NCBI GenBank assembly: GCA_013335405.1
Contig: JAAXVR010000017.1
Coordinates: 1 to 38,344 of the forward strand
Reading direction: 5' to 3'
Length of the DNA: 38,344 nt
Origin: Chlorobiaceae bacterium
Lineage (GTDB): Bacteria; Bacteroidota; Chlorobiia; Chlorobiales; Chlorobiaceae
In this document: piece after piece, positions 22,432-31,291 of the stretch
Numbering within the stretch: position 1 is the first letter of the stretch
Layout of the letters: each line of letters opens with the position of its first letter
Program-made: the position numbers and the translations under genes
Notes under the pieces: generated by a model
Told to the model about the DNA's origin: nothing
What the model saw: only the letters and a program-made list of their open reading frames with translations
Databases searched by the model: none

Positions 22432-25284
22432 ATGAAACAACACCAGTTTCATGATACGTTGACAGAGCATGCGATCAGTTCCTTTCTCGAAGCCTTGCCG
22501 ACCTCGGCGGTCCTTATCGGTGCAGGTGGTTGTATCGCAGCAGCCAACAGCAGGTTTTCCCGGCATTTCGGACTGCCTCCGTCAGTTTGTCCAGGAATGG
22601 ATCTATTTGAGCTGGTTGCAGGTATTTTCAGTCCCGGGCGACTGGCTTTCATAAGGGCATGCTGTCACGGAGCCGCTTCTACCGGTAAATCCGTTTCTTT
22701 TGAAGAGCCCGGAAAGGATAAAATCCTGAAAGCCACCATAAATCCGGTCCGATCGGTCGAGGACGATTTGCCGCAGCTCCTCGTCACACTCGAAGACATA
22801 ACAGAGCATAAGCTTCTTGAGCAGAACGCCGTGGATGCAAAGCTGAGGTACGATCTCGCCCTGAAAATGTCACGTACGGGCATTTGGGAAATCGATCTCC
22901 GGAGCGGCAAGGGCCTCTGGTCGGATACCACCTGGGAGTTATTCGGCCTTGATGGCGGAAAACTCGAGGCATCCACTGACCTGTTGATCGGGATCATCCA
23001 TCCGGACGATCGTGAAACGGTTTTTCAAATCACGGAATCAGCGAAAAGCCGAAAAACCGAAATCGATCTGGAGTACCGGGTATGTCTTCCGGATGGTTCG
23101 ATACGCTGGTGCATGGTGCGCGGCATGCCCATCAACGACAGTACCGGTTATGCGACCCGCTACCTCGGTATCGTATCCGATATTACCAGCCGCAAGCTTG
23201 CGGAAGAGGCCATTTCGGAAAGCGAGCTCCTGTTCAGGAGCATGTTCAAGGAGCATGCGGCGGCCATGATGATCATCGATCCCGATTCGGGACGCATCGT
23301 CGATGCAAACAGGTCGGCGGCTGATTTCTACGGTTGGCCGAAGGAGAGGCTCCGCACGATGTTCATCCAGGAAATCAACACCCTTCCTCCCGGAGAGGTG
23401 ATACAGGCGATGGAAACAACCAGGTCTTCACGGCAGTGCTATTACCGCTTCCGGCACCGTCACGCAGACGGCTCACTGCGTGACGTGGATGTGTTCAGTT
23501 CCAGTATCAGGATCGAGCAGAAAGAACTTTTGTACTCGATCATCCATGATGTGACAAATAAAATCAGGATCGAACAGAAACTGAAAGAGAGTGAAGAACT
23601 CTTCAGGAGCATGTTCGCAGACCATTGTGCATGCATGCTGGTCGTCGATCCCGAGACAGGAGGGATTGTCGATGCCAACCAGGCGGCATCGGACTTTTAC
23701 GGCTGGCCGATCAACAGGCTCAGGATGATGAACATAACCGATATCAACTGCGCGTCCGCTGAATTCGTGCGTTCGGATATCAGGCAATGGGGAACCCTGA
23801 CGCATCGACAGGTTGTTGCCAGCCACAGACGGGCGGATGGTTCAGTGAGAACTGTCGAGATTTATGCAAAAAAGCTCGACATCAAAGGCCGTGCACTGAT
23901 TTACGATATCATTCATGACGTCACTGAACGGAAACGGCTGGCATCCCTCGCCACTATCAGGGTGAATCTTCTGGAAAAGGTCGACAAGATGGATGTCGAG
24001 GAACTCCTGCGAGTCACGCTCGATGAAATCGAGCAGGTGACGGACAGTTCGATAAGTTTCTTTTTCTATGTCTCGAAAGATCAGGACAGGATATCGTTAC
24101 AGGGTGTTTCGAGCAATACGCTCGCTGTCATGTCCGGCGTAAGGGCAAGGCTCGATCGATACCGTCTGGACAAAGCCGGCGTCTGGGCGGATTGCGTAAG
24201 GGAGCGAAAGCCGGTGATCCATAATGACTATTCCTCGCTCAGCCATCGCAAGGGATTGCCGGAAGGCCATATTGACATCATTCGTGAAATGGTCGTTCCT
24301 GTCATTCGGGGTGATCGGGTTGTTGCAGCTTGCGGAATCGGCAACAGGCCTTTCGATTACGACATGGATGATGCCGGGTGGATCAACGTCGTGGCCGACA
24401 TGGTATGGGATATTCTCGAAAGGAAGACTGCCGAAGAGGAGTACCGAAAAATAGAAAAGCGTCTCCAGCATTCCCAGAAGATGGAGCTGGTAGGGCAGCT
24501 CGCTGCGGGAATCGCGCACGAAATCAACAATCCGCTGAATTTCATCCAGCTCAATTTTGCTGCCCAACAGGGCTGTTTCGCTGATTTTCTCAATCTGTTC
24601 AATGGATATCGCGATCTGGCAAAGCAATCGGACAGGCTCTCTGACGGTTCGGCATCCGAACTGCAGAGACTTCAGGGTATCGAGGAGAAAATCGGATTCG
24701 ACGAGCTTCTGTCCGAGATGAACGATATCGTTATCGAATCGCAGCGAGGAATCGACCGGATCAGGAAGATAGTCGAAGGGATGAGAAGCCTCTCTTCACG
24801 TCAGGATTCTGCCAGCAAGGTCTTTTCTGATATCAATCGGGTTGTCCATGAATCGCTTGCCATGGCGAAAGGTGAATACCGGTTCTGTGCAGAAATTGAA
24901 ATCAGACTTGAAGAGATCCCTTCCGTTCCGTGCGTTCCGGACGAGATCAACCAGGTGCTTCTCAACCTGATTGTCAACAGCGCGCATGCCATACAGTCCC
25001 AGTTTCGCTCTGAAAAAGGCCGGATCGGCATAAAAACCTGGTCGGAGAGCGGAAAAGTACACTGTTCGGTTGCCGACGACGGTCCCGGCATGCCTGAGGA
25101 AATACGAGACAGAATCTTCAATCCTTTTTTTACTACCAAGAGTGCAGGAAAAGGCTCCGGGCTTGGGCTTTCTATCTCATATGACATTATCGTCAACAAA
25201 CATCAGGGGGAGATTTTCGTCGAATGTCCTCCGGAAGGTGGAAGCGTATTCACGTTTTCATTGCCGGTCACCTGCATTCAGTAA
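22432..25284 (+). CDS. PAS/GAF sensor histidine kinase
   Basis: This 950-residue soluble kinase has, in order, four PAS domains (about 18-130, 140-260, 265-380, 390-500), a GAF domain (about 515-665), a HisKA domain and a HATPase. The phosphoacceptor is His696 in [12 protein letters not shown]. The ATPase keeps its N-box ([12 protein letters not shown]), G1 (DDGPGMP) and G2 (GSGLGLSIS) motifs. PAS3 and PAS4 share the AxDFYGWP core and ADGSxR motif with PAS domains of the hybrid kinase on the opposite strand. No transmembrane segment is visible, so it senses a cytoplasmic signal such as redox, ligand or small molecule. The stand-alone receiver starts 15 nt after its stop and is the obvious partner. 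Confidence 0.93.
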   Translation: MKQHQFHDTLTEHAISSFLEALPTSAVLIGAGGCIAAANSRFSRHFGLPPSVCPGMDLFELVAGIFSPGRLAFIRACCHGAASTGKSVSFEEPGKDKILKATINPVRSVEDDLPQLLVTLEDITEHKLLEQNAVDAKLRYDLALKMSRTGIWEIDLRSGKGLWSDTTWELFGLDGGKLEASTDLLIGIIHPDDRETVFQITESAKSRKTEIDLEYRVCLPDGSIRWCMVRGMPINDSTGYATRYLGIVSDITSRKLAEEAISESELLFRSMFKEHAAAMMIIDPDSGRIVDANRSAADFYGWPKERLRTMFIQEINTLPPGEVIQAMETTRSSRQCYYRFRHRHADGSLRDVDVFSSSIRIEQKELLYSIIHDVTNKIRIEQKLKESEELFRSMFADHCACMLVVDPETGGIVDANQAASDFYGWPINRLRMMNITDINCASAEFVRSDIRQWGTLTHRQVVASHRRADGSVRTVEIYAKKLDIKGRALIYDIIHDVTERKRLASLATIRVNLLEKVDKMDVEELLRVTLDEIEQVTDSSISFFFYVSKDQDRISLQGVSSNTLAVMSGVRARLDRYRLDKAGVWADCVRERKPVIHNDYSSLSHRKGLPEGHIDIIREMVVPVIRGDRVVAACGIGNRPFDYDMDDAGWINVVADMVWDILERKTAEEEYRKIEKRLQHSQKMELVGQLAAGIAHEINNPLNFIQLNFAAQQGCFADFLNLFNGYRDLAKQSDRLSDGSASELQRLQGIEEKIGFDELLSEMNDIVIESQRGIDRIRKIVEGMRSLSSRQDSASKVFSDINRVVHESLAMAKGEYRFCAEIEIRLEEIPSVPCVPDEINQVLLNLIVNSAHAIQSQFRSEKGRIGIKTWSESGKVHCSVADDGPGMPEEIRDRIFNPFFTTKSAGKGSGLGLSISYDIIVNKHQGEIFVECPPEGGSVFTFSLPVTCIQ

Positions 25285-25299
25285 AACAGCTATGACGAT

Positions 25300-25698
25300 A
25301 TGAAAAACATCTCCGATATCCGGGTCCTTTTCGTCGATGATGAGAGTGATACGATCAGCGGGCTGAAAAGATTCTTCCGCACGAGCCCTTTCGGCAAAGC
25401 GTTTGCCGGATCCGGCGCAGAAGCGTTGCAACTGCTGGAATCGCAAGGTGCTGATATCCTGGTTACGGATGCCCTCATGCCGGGCATGAGCGGCATTGAT
25501 CTGGTAAGTCACGCGAAAAGAAGACATCCCGAGCTCCTGTGCATGCTGGTGACCGGTTCAAACGACGTTGGGAAGATCGTCGTATCGGCCGGTTCCGGGA
25601 ATATCTATGGTTATGTAACGAAACCCGTCGATCCCGAATCGTTCAGAAAAAACATTGAGAGCGCAGTGAACCATTGCCGAGATCCTCATGGAGAGTGA
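25300..25698 (+). CDS. Stand-alone receiver-domain response regulator
   Basis: This 132-residue protein consists of one CheY-like receiver. The acidic pocket is FVDDES (Asp13-Asp14), the phosphoacceptor is Asp57 in LVTDALMPGMSG, the switch Thr85 is in MLVTGS, and Lys108 in YVTKPVD completes the site. It has no output domain, so it acts by protein contact or passes phosphate onward in a relay. It follows the PAS/GAF kinase by 15 nt and should be phosphorylated by it. The downstream gene is convergent. Confidence 0.93.
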   Translation: MKNISDIRVLFVDDESDTISGLKRFFRTSPFGKAFAGSGAEALQLLESQGADILVTDALMPGMSGIDLVSHAKRRHPELLCMLVTGSNDVGKIVVSAGSGNIYGYVTKPVDPESFRKNIESAVNHCRDPHGE

Positions 25699-25790
25699 CA
25701 TGCATCAACCATACACTGTTATTGTGCAACACTATGGCTGTTTCTCTTGTCCATCCGTCGGTCAACCGGGATCTCCTTGACACAGGTGAA

Positions 25791-25814
25791 CCCGGCAGAC
25801 TGCGATTTGCCGGG
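25791..25814. terminator. Hairpin between convergent signalling genes
   Basis: CCCGGCA (25791-25797) and TGCCGGG (25808-25814) pair over a 10-nt loop. It is 2 nt beyond the hybrid-kinase stop codon and about 90 nt past the receiver gene. No strong T-run follows on either strand. Confidence 0.45.
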
Positions 25815-25816
25815 CA

Positions 25817-28800
25817 TCAATGGTTCGCCGCAACAACGTCATTGATTGCAGATACCATAGTATCAAGCCTGACCGGCTTTTTCAGCAGGCGGCGGATGCC
25901 ATACCTCTCAAGATCTGATGCACTGTCGATGTATTTTCCGTACCCAGTCATCATGATGACTGGCAATTCGGGCCTGTACTTGTGAATTTCCGAAGCCAGT
26001 GTGACCCCGGTCATTTCCGGCATAGTCAGGTCGGTAATGACCAGGTCGAATGCATCCGGGTTCAGCTTCAACTCATCAAGCGCCTGCCGGGGGGAATTCA
26101 GTGCTCGCATCCGGTAGCCAAGTTTAGTGAGCATCAAGGTCATCATTTTCAGTGTCGCCTGTTCGTCGTCGACAAGGAGGATGCTCGCATTTCCGCCGGG
26201 AACGTTTTTTCCCTTTTTTTCGGGGGTAATTATTTTGTCGATAACCGGCAGAAAGATATGAAAATCACTGCCTTTGCCCGGCTGGCTTTCAACGTCGATC
26301 GCACCCTTGTAACCGGTAATGATACCATGAACGACCGAAAGCCCGAGACCTGTCCCTTTATTGACCGGTTTTGTTGTGAAGAAGGGTTCGAAAATGTGGT
26401 TCATGGTCGGTTTGTCCATGCCGCATCCTGTATCGGTTACGGTGAGCTTTATATAAGGCCGCTCATGCAGTTCCGGAAACATTTTCATGAAGTCCTTGTC
26501 GGGAATGATCTCCTTGAGCTCGATGCTGAGGACACCCCCTGAATTTTCCATTGCCTGGTAAGCGTTGGTGCAGAGATTAACGATAGCCTGGTGAATTTTG
26601 GATGAATCTGCCAGGATATTCCTGCAGGCGCTGTCGATGTGCCGTTCGATCGTGATGGTGGAGGGTATCGACGGGCGCAGGAGCTTCAGCGCTTCATTGA
26701 TGACGGACTGAACATTCACGACGGACAGTTCGCTTTCCTGAGCCTTGCCGAAGGCCAGAATTTGTGAAACGAGGTTTTTTGCCCGTTCAGCTGCCAGCAT
26801 GATTTCAGTGAAGTATTCGTGGAATGGATTTTCATCCGGCAGATTTTTCACAGCCATCTCCGAATAGCCGAGAATCGGGGTAAGGATGTTGTTGAAATCG
26901 TGGGCGATGCCTCCTGCGAGCGTACCAATGGTCTCGAGGCGTTCCGACTTGAGGATTCGCGATTCCAGCTTTTTCTTTGCTTCCTCCTCCAGCTTTCGTT
27001 CGGTGATGTCGAGCGTAATGCCGACAAATTTAAGGACTTTGCCACAGGCATCTTTATACGGGGTTCCCTTGGCCATGAGCCAGCGTATGCCTCCGTCCGG
27101 ATCTCGGACCCTCCAGCTGCAGTTGAACTCGGCCGCATTTTTTACAGCCACGGTAAAAGTTTGTTCAATCGTTGGCCTGTCTTCCGGAACGATAGTGTTC
27201 AGCCAGTTCTGAAGTGAGGGAGTGCAGCTGTCCGGTTCAATGCCGTAGAGGTGCCATATTTCATCTGACCAGCTGCTTTCATTGGAGTCGAGGACAGTTT
27301 CCCATGTTCCGGCATTGGTGGAATTCAGGATGACATGCATCCGTTTATTACTCTCAAGAAGCGCTTCCTGAAACTGCTTGCGTTCGGTGATATCGTGTAC
27401 AATGGAATAGAGCAGGGATTTTCCTATGAGGGTGATGGGACCGCTTACCACTTCGACATCCCTGACAGAGCCGTCTGCCTTTCGATGACGGAAATTAAAA
27501 TAGTTGCGTTCCAGGTCCCGGGCTTTCTGCATCTCTGCTTTCACTTCCGACTCTGAAAGTGTGTTGATCTGGGTGACTTTCATCTTGAGCAGTTCGTTCC
27601 GGGTCCATCCGTAGAAGTTTTCCGCAGCAGGGTTGGCATCGATGACCTGTCCATCCTGGGGATCGAAGATCATCATTACCGTGTACCTGTTCTGGAACAG
27701 GGAGCGGTATCGCTCCTCGCTCTGGCGAAGTTCTTTTTCCGCAAACTCCATTGCGTTACGGTTCCGCAACATTGTTATTCCGAACGCAAGATTTTCAGCA
27801 AGTGTGAGCAGAAGCGTTATTTCATCTTCATTGAATGCATCAGGTTTGCTCGAATACATGTTTATAACCCCGAAAACATGGTTATCTGTTTTCAGCGGGA
27901 GACAGAGAGATGATGCATAACCACGTTTAATCGCTTCATTGCGCCAGGGCATGAAGCTTGAGTCAAGCAGCATGTTCTGTGTTACTTCAGGCTGACCGGA
28001 GCGGATTGATCTACCGGCCGGGCCTTGACCGCGTTCGGTATCAGCCCGGGTGATTTTGAGGGTCTCCAGATAACCGTCATCAAATCCGGCTTGTGCTACA
28101 GGCAGGACACTTTTTGCCTGATCCTGTTCCGCATATCCGACCCATACCATCATGTAGCCGCCGTCGGCAAAGATAGCGCGGCAGATACCGTCGAGCAGTT
28201 CCTTCTCGTTGCTTGCATGCAGAAGCTGAAGATTGCAATCGTTGAGAACCATAAGTGTCCGGCTCAGTTTTTGCAATTGATTTTCTGCCAGTTTGCGATC
28301 GGTAATATCATGAACGATCGAATAGAAGAGTTCTTTTCCATCGATATCGATTGCGTTGCTGAATACCTCAACGTCTCTGACCGTCCCATCCGCTTTACGA
28401 TGTTGTGATAAAAACTGATGTATCCCTGACGATTTCCTTTTTTCCAGCTCTCCGACAACTTTCTCAGGAGAACGTGTATTGATTTCCTGAATACGCATCC
28501 TGCAAAGTTGGTCAACTGACCAGCCATAAAAGTCAGCAGCCGCCTGATTCGCGTTCATGATGTTCCCGTTGTGAGGGTCGATCACCAGCTTTATGGCGGA
28601 ATGCTTCTCGAACATCACTCTGAAGCGTTCTTCACTCTTCCTCAGCTGATCTTCTGCCTGCTTGCGTTCAGTGATATTGATTGTTGTGCCGATTATTCTG
28701 CAGATACGTTCTTTTTTGTCTCGAACAGGGTTCAGGGATGTTTCCCACCACATGTCGTTGCCAAGAAACGGCAGAAACTCAATGAAATGTATTGTCTGGC

Positions 28801-29650
28801 CTGCTCTGATACAGGCATCATAGTTGGCGATAACCTGTCTGGCGATTTGTGGATCAAATACCTCTTCAGGAGCTTTTCCGATCAGTTCTTCATTGCTGAT
28901 GCCAATCAGTTTTTCATTTGTTGCGTTATGTCCTCTGTACCGGTACGTGCCGTCAGCCAGAACGTCAACGACAAAAATCGAATGATTGACATCATCGTAG
29001 ATACTCTTTAAAAACTGTTCGTTGCGGAGTATTTTCTGCTCGTATTGCAGCCGGATGTTTTCCTGATTTTTTCTTTGAGTGATATCCGAAAGAATAATCC
29101 GGCAGGCATCAGCCTTGTCACTTGTTGAAGCATCAATCCGAAAGGCATGTCCGGCAAGAGATTGTGCCTGCTTCAATGGTTCAGCTGGAAGAGCAGAAAA
29201 CTCAACCTCAATGTAACCGGACACCTTCTCTTTTAACACCTTTTCAAGCAGTGCATCAAGTTCACGGTGGTCTTCATGGCGGATAAACATTTTCAATGGA
29301 ATGCCATATACTCGGGAGCGATCAACACCGAGCATTATTGCGGCAGTCAGGTTCAGTTCAAGTACTTTACTGTCCAGCGCTATTGTCATATAACCCAGAG
29401 GTGCAAAGTCATAAAGATCAGTATACCGGCACAGGCTCTTCTCCAGTTCAGATCTCGAGTGAACCAGTTCTTCCTGCTGTATCTCGAGTTCTATCTGATG
29501 AACGCTGAGCTCATGGATCATCCGGAGCATTTCATCCGGTGACGAGAGTAACTCCGGTTTATTCTTGTTCCCGAGTTTCAGACGAGTTTCAGCGAGAGTT
29601 CTTAACTCATCGGAATAATATGATGTATTGCCATCCGGCTTTTTTTGCAT
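25817..29650 (-). CDS. Large PAS/GAF hybrid histidine kinase with fused receiver
   Basis: At 1277 residues this is the largest protein in the window. After an N-terminal helical segment with MIHELSVHQIELEIQQEEL come PAS domains (about 75-190, 215-335, 345-465), a GAF domain (about 475-640), two more PAS domains (about 655-775, 785-895), HisKA with His917 in GGIAHDFNNILTP, a HATPase (NLCTNAYQAM, DTGCGMD, GTGLGLSVV) and a C-terminal receiver with Asp1207 in ITDLTMPEMTG. No membrane helix is visible. The GAHDFNN-type H-box and fused receiver mark a hybrid kinase that feeds a phosphorelay. It converges on the kinase/receiver pair at 22432-25698. No DNA-binding output or phosphotransfer protein is encoded nearby. 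Confidence 0.93.
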   Translation of the reverse strand: MQKKPDGNTSYYSDELRTLAETRLKLGNKNKPELLSSPDEMLRMIHELSVHQIELEIQQEELVHSRSELEKSLCRYTDLYDFAPLGYMTIALDSKVLELNLTAAIMLGVDRSRVYGIPLKMFIRHEDHRELDALLEKVLKEKVSGYIEVEFSALPAEPLKQAQSLAGHAFRIDASTSDKADACRIILSDITQRKNQENIRLQYEQKILRNEQFLKSIYDDVNHSIFVVDVLADGTYRYRGHNATNEKLIGISNEELIGKAPEEVFDPQIARQVIANYDACIRAGQTIHFIEFLPFLGNDMWWETSLNPVRDKKERICRIIGTTINITERKQAEDQLRKSEERFRVMFEKHSAIKLVIDPHNGNIMNANQAAADFYGWSVDQLCRMRIQEINTRSPEKVVGELEKRKSSGIHQFLSQHRKADGTVRDVEVFSNAIDIDGKELFYSIVHDITDRKLAENQLQKLSRTLMVLNDCNLQLLHASNEKELLDGICRAIFADGGYMMVWVGYAEQDQAKSVLPVAQAGFDDGYLETLKITRADTERGQGPAGRSIRSGQPEVTQNMLLDSSFMPWRNEAIKRGYASSLCLPLKTDNHVFGVINMYSSKPDAFNEDEITLLLTLAENLAFGITMLRNRNAMEFAEKELRQSEERYRSLFQNRYTVMMIFDPQDGQVIDANPAAENFYGWTRNELLKMKVTQINTLSESEVKAEMQKARDLERNYFNFRHRKADGSVRDVEVVSGPITLIGKSLLYSIVHDITERKQFQEALLESNKRMHVILNSTNAGTWETVLDSNESSWSDEIWHLYGIEPDSCTPSLQNWLNTIVPEDRPTIEQTFTVAVKNAAEFNCSWRVRDPDGGIRWLMAKGTPYKDACGKVLKFVGITLDITERKLEEEAKKKLESRILKSERLETIGTLAGGIAHDFNNILTPILGYSEMAVKNLPDENPFHEYFTEIMLAAERAKNLVSQILAFGKAQESELSVVNVQSVINEALKLLRPSIPSTITIERHIDSACRNILADSSKIHQAIVNLCTNAYQAMENSGGVLSIELKEIIPDKDFMKMFPELHERPYIKLTVTDTGCGMDKPTMNHIFEPFFTTKPVNKGTGLGLSVVHGIITGYKGAIDVESQPGKGSDFHIFLPVIDKIITPEKKGKNVPGGNASILLVDDEQATLKMMTLMLTKLGYRMRALNSPRQALDELKLNPDAFDLVITDLTMPEMTGVTLASEIHKYRPELPVIMMTGYGKYIDSASDLERYGIRRLLKKPVRLDTMVSAINDVVAANH

Positions 29651-30157
29651 AGCGAATCATCTTGAATCGTTCAGCCTGAAAATGAAAATTTATCGTATAC
29701 AACGATTACGCACCTCTTTTGCGTCAGTGGAATACATCGCACCATAATCTTTGAACAGCTTAAAACTGCTTTATTGGGGAAGCAGTCAGTTTTTATGCAA
29801 GGCACAGAATATTAAAATAACAAAGGGAGGAGTTGAACCGGTATCCTTTTTTTACTTTAAAACGCTGTCACAATGACTCATGTGCACACTCAGGGTGCAG
29901 ATACATCCATGTTCAGTGCCGGTTCCATGCATGAATACTCTGTGGCTGATGCTGGAAATGGTTGTGAAAACCCGGAGATCGGATGTCCCTTCAGTTTACT
30001 GCGGGTTGAAATGATCTATTGCGGATCCGGGTTGAATAACTGATGCTGTTAAATGCTGCACGCATGTTTTCTTGTTCTTGATCCGGATCGGATTTCTTGT
30101 ATGCTAACCTGATAACCGAAGTGCTCCAGATGGCGGATAACAGTTTACTTTGTTGAC
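29651..30157. other. Divergent intergenic region between the hybrid kinase and the beta-lactamase
   Basis: About 500 bases that should hold the hybrid-kinase promoter (minus) and the beta-lactamase promoter (plus). A hairpin ACTGCTT/AAGCAGT lies near 29767-29790, flanked by short A and T runs. An AGGGAGGAG at about 29823 looks like a ribosome site, but only a short unrecognised TTG frame follows too closely. I call no gene. Confidence 0.4.
30078..30105 (+). promoter_or_regulatory. Candidate sigma70-type promoter for the beta-lactamase gene
   Basis: TTGATC (30078-30083) and TATGCT (30100-30105) are separated by 16 nt and lie about 50 nt before the start codon. The -35 overlaps the palindrome GATCCGGATC. 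The match is fair, not diagnostic. Confidence 0.38.
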
Positions 30158-30934
30158 ATGCGTTTTCTTTTTTCCCTCTTGTTCATGTTCGCTATGCAGC
30201 TGCCTGCATTCGCAGAAGACCGAGAACTGGCGGAGCTGTTCAGGCAGCGCGGGGTGGAAGGCACGATGGTCATCCGCTCGCAGGAGACGAAGAAGAGCTT
30301 CGTTCACAACGACCGGCGGGCGAACCACAGGATATCGCCTGCATCAACCTTCAAGATATGCAATACCCTCATAGCCCTGGAGGAAAAAGCGGTAACAGCA
30401 GAGAACAGCCTGCTGAAATGGGACGGCACTCGCTACGATTTTCCGGACTGGAACCGCGACCAGACGCTCGAGAGCGCCTTCAGGGTTTCATGCGTCTGGT
30501 ATTACCGGGAAATCGCACGGAGGGTCGGTGCAGTGAAATACCGAAGGTATCTCGACGAGGCCGGCTATGGAAGGTTACGCGAACCCTTCGACACAACCGC
30601 TTTCTGGCTTGACGGTTCCCTCGTGGTAAGTCCCTTCGGACAGGCAGAGTTCCTGGAGAAGGTATACCGGAGAAAGCTTCCGTTCAGTATTTCTTCCTAT
30701 GAAAAGTTGGCGGACATCATGATAAACGAAAAAGGCCCCGGCTATACCATACGGGCCAAGACCGGCTGGGCTGTGAGGATGGAACCGCAGATCGGCTGGT
30801 TTGTCGGATATGTTGAGACTGCTGGTGATGTATGGTTTTTCGCCATGAATATCGATATCCGTACTGAAGCAGACCTTCCGTTACGAAAGGAGCTCGTTCT
30901 CGAAGCACTGAAAATCAAGGATATCATAAAGTAA
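30158..30934 (+). CDS. Class D (OXA-type) beta-lactamase family protein
   Basis: This 258-residue protein has a signal peptide ending near AFA-ED (residue 19). The serine-lactamase motifs are in place: STFK with nucleophile Ser63 and Lys66 (carbamylated in active class D enzymes), SCVW (Ser111, Val113), the AFWLDGS segment with Trp150 where OXA enzymes use a Trp to steady the carbamate, and KTGW (Lys201). The usual YGN motif reads YGR. It should act in the periplasm on beta-lactams, or on a cell-wall-related substrate. It has no LysR regulator or mobile element beside it, so it looks like a resident chromosomal gene. Close relatives sometimes hydrolyse beta-lactams poorly, so activity needs an assay. 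Confidence 0.92.
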   Translation: MRFLFSLLFMFAMQLPAFAEDRELAELFRQRGVEGTMVIRSQETKKSFVHNDRRANHRISPASTFKICNTLIALEEKAVTAENSLLKWDGTRYDFPDWNRDQTLESAFRVSCVWYYREIARRVGAVKYRRYLDEAGYGRLREPFDTTAFWLDGSLVVSPFGQAEFLEKVYRRKLPFSISSYEKLADIMINEKGPGYTIRAKTGWAVRMEPQIGWFVGYVETAGDVWFFAMNIDIRTEADLPLRKELVLEALKIKDIIK

Positions 30935-30946
30935 TCGGCCCTTCTT

Positions 30947-31222
30947 TTATCCCCGTCTGTCTTTGCTGAAGAGGCTGCTGTTGACAAGGCTGTCTATAAT
31001 TTTTGCCGTTTCATGTTCGAGGCCCGGTGGATTGATTTTTGCTATCACCTGGGCAAGGGTGAATATTTTACCTTCCAGCGGCAGGAATTTGTTCACAACC
31101 ACCACATTGTCCTCTCTCACGCGGCAGTCGCCGCCGAGGAAGTTGCCTTTTTCATAACGGATGGTGTATCCGAGCGACCTTATCGTGGATTCAAGCAGGG
31201 TGAGCTGTGCCGTTTTTTTCAT
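30947..31222 (-). CDS. Conserved hypothetical protein, 91 residues
   Basis: The protein includes IRYEKGNFLGGDCRVREDNV and VVVNKFLPLEGKIFTLAQVI, a pattern I associate with a small conserved family of Bacteroidota/Chlorobiota of unknown function. It is soluble and mixed alpha/beta by appearance, with one Cys and no known catalytic motif. The C-terminus is charged (SKDRRG). It converges on the beta-lactamase gene with 12 nt between the stop codons, and lies 69 nt after the permease gene on the same strand, so it may be co-transcribed with the permease. Confidence 0.72.
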   Translation of the reverse strand: MKKTAQLTLLESTIRSLGYTIRYEKGNFLGGDCRVREDNVVVVNKFLPLEGKIFTLAQVIAKINPPGLEHETAKIIDSLVNSSLFSKDRRG

Positions 31223-31291
31223 CTGGTTTGTCCGCGCGTCTCATTGTTCATCCGCCGCACTGTCTTCCCGGGTCGTTGCCTGACGTTATCG

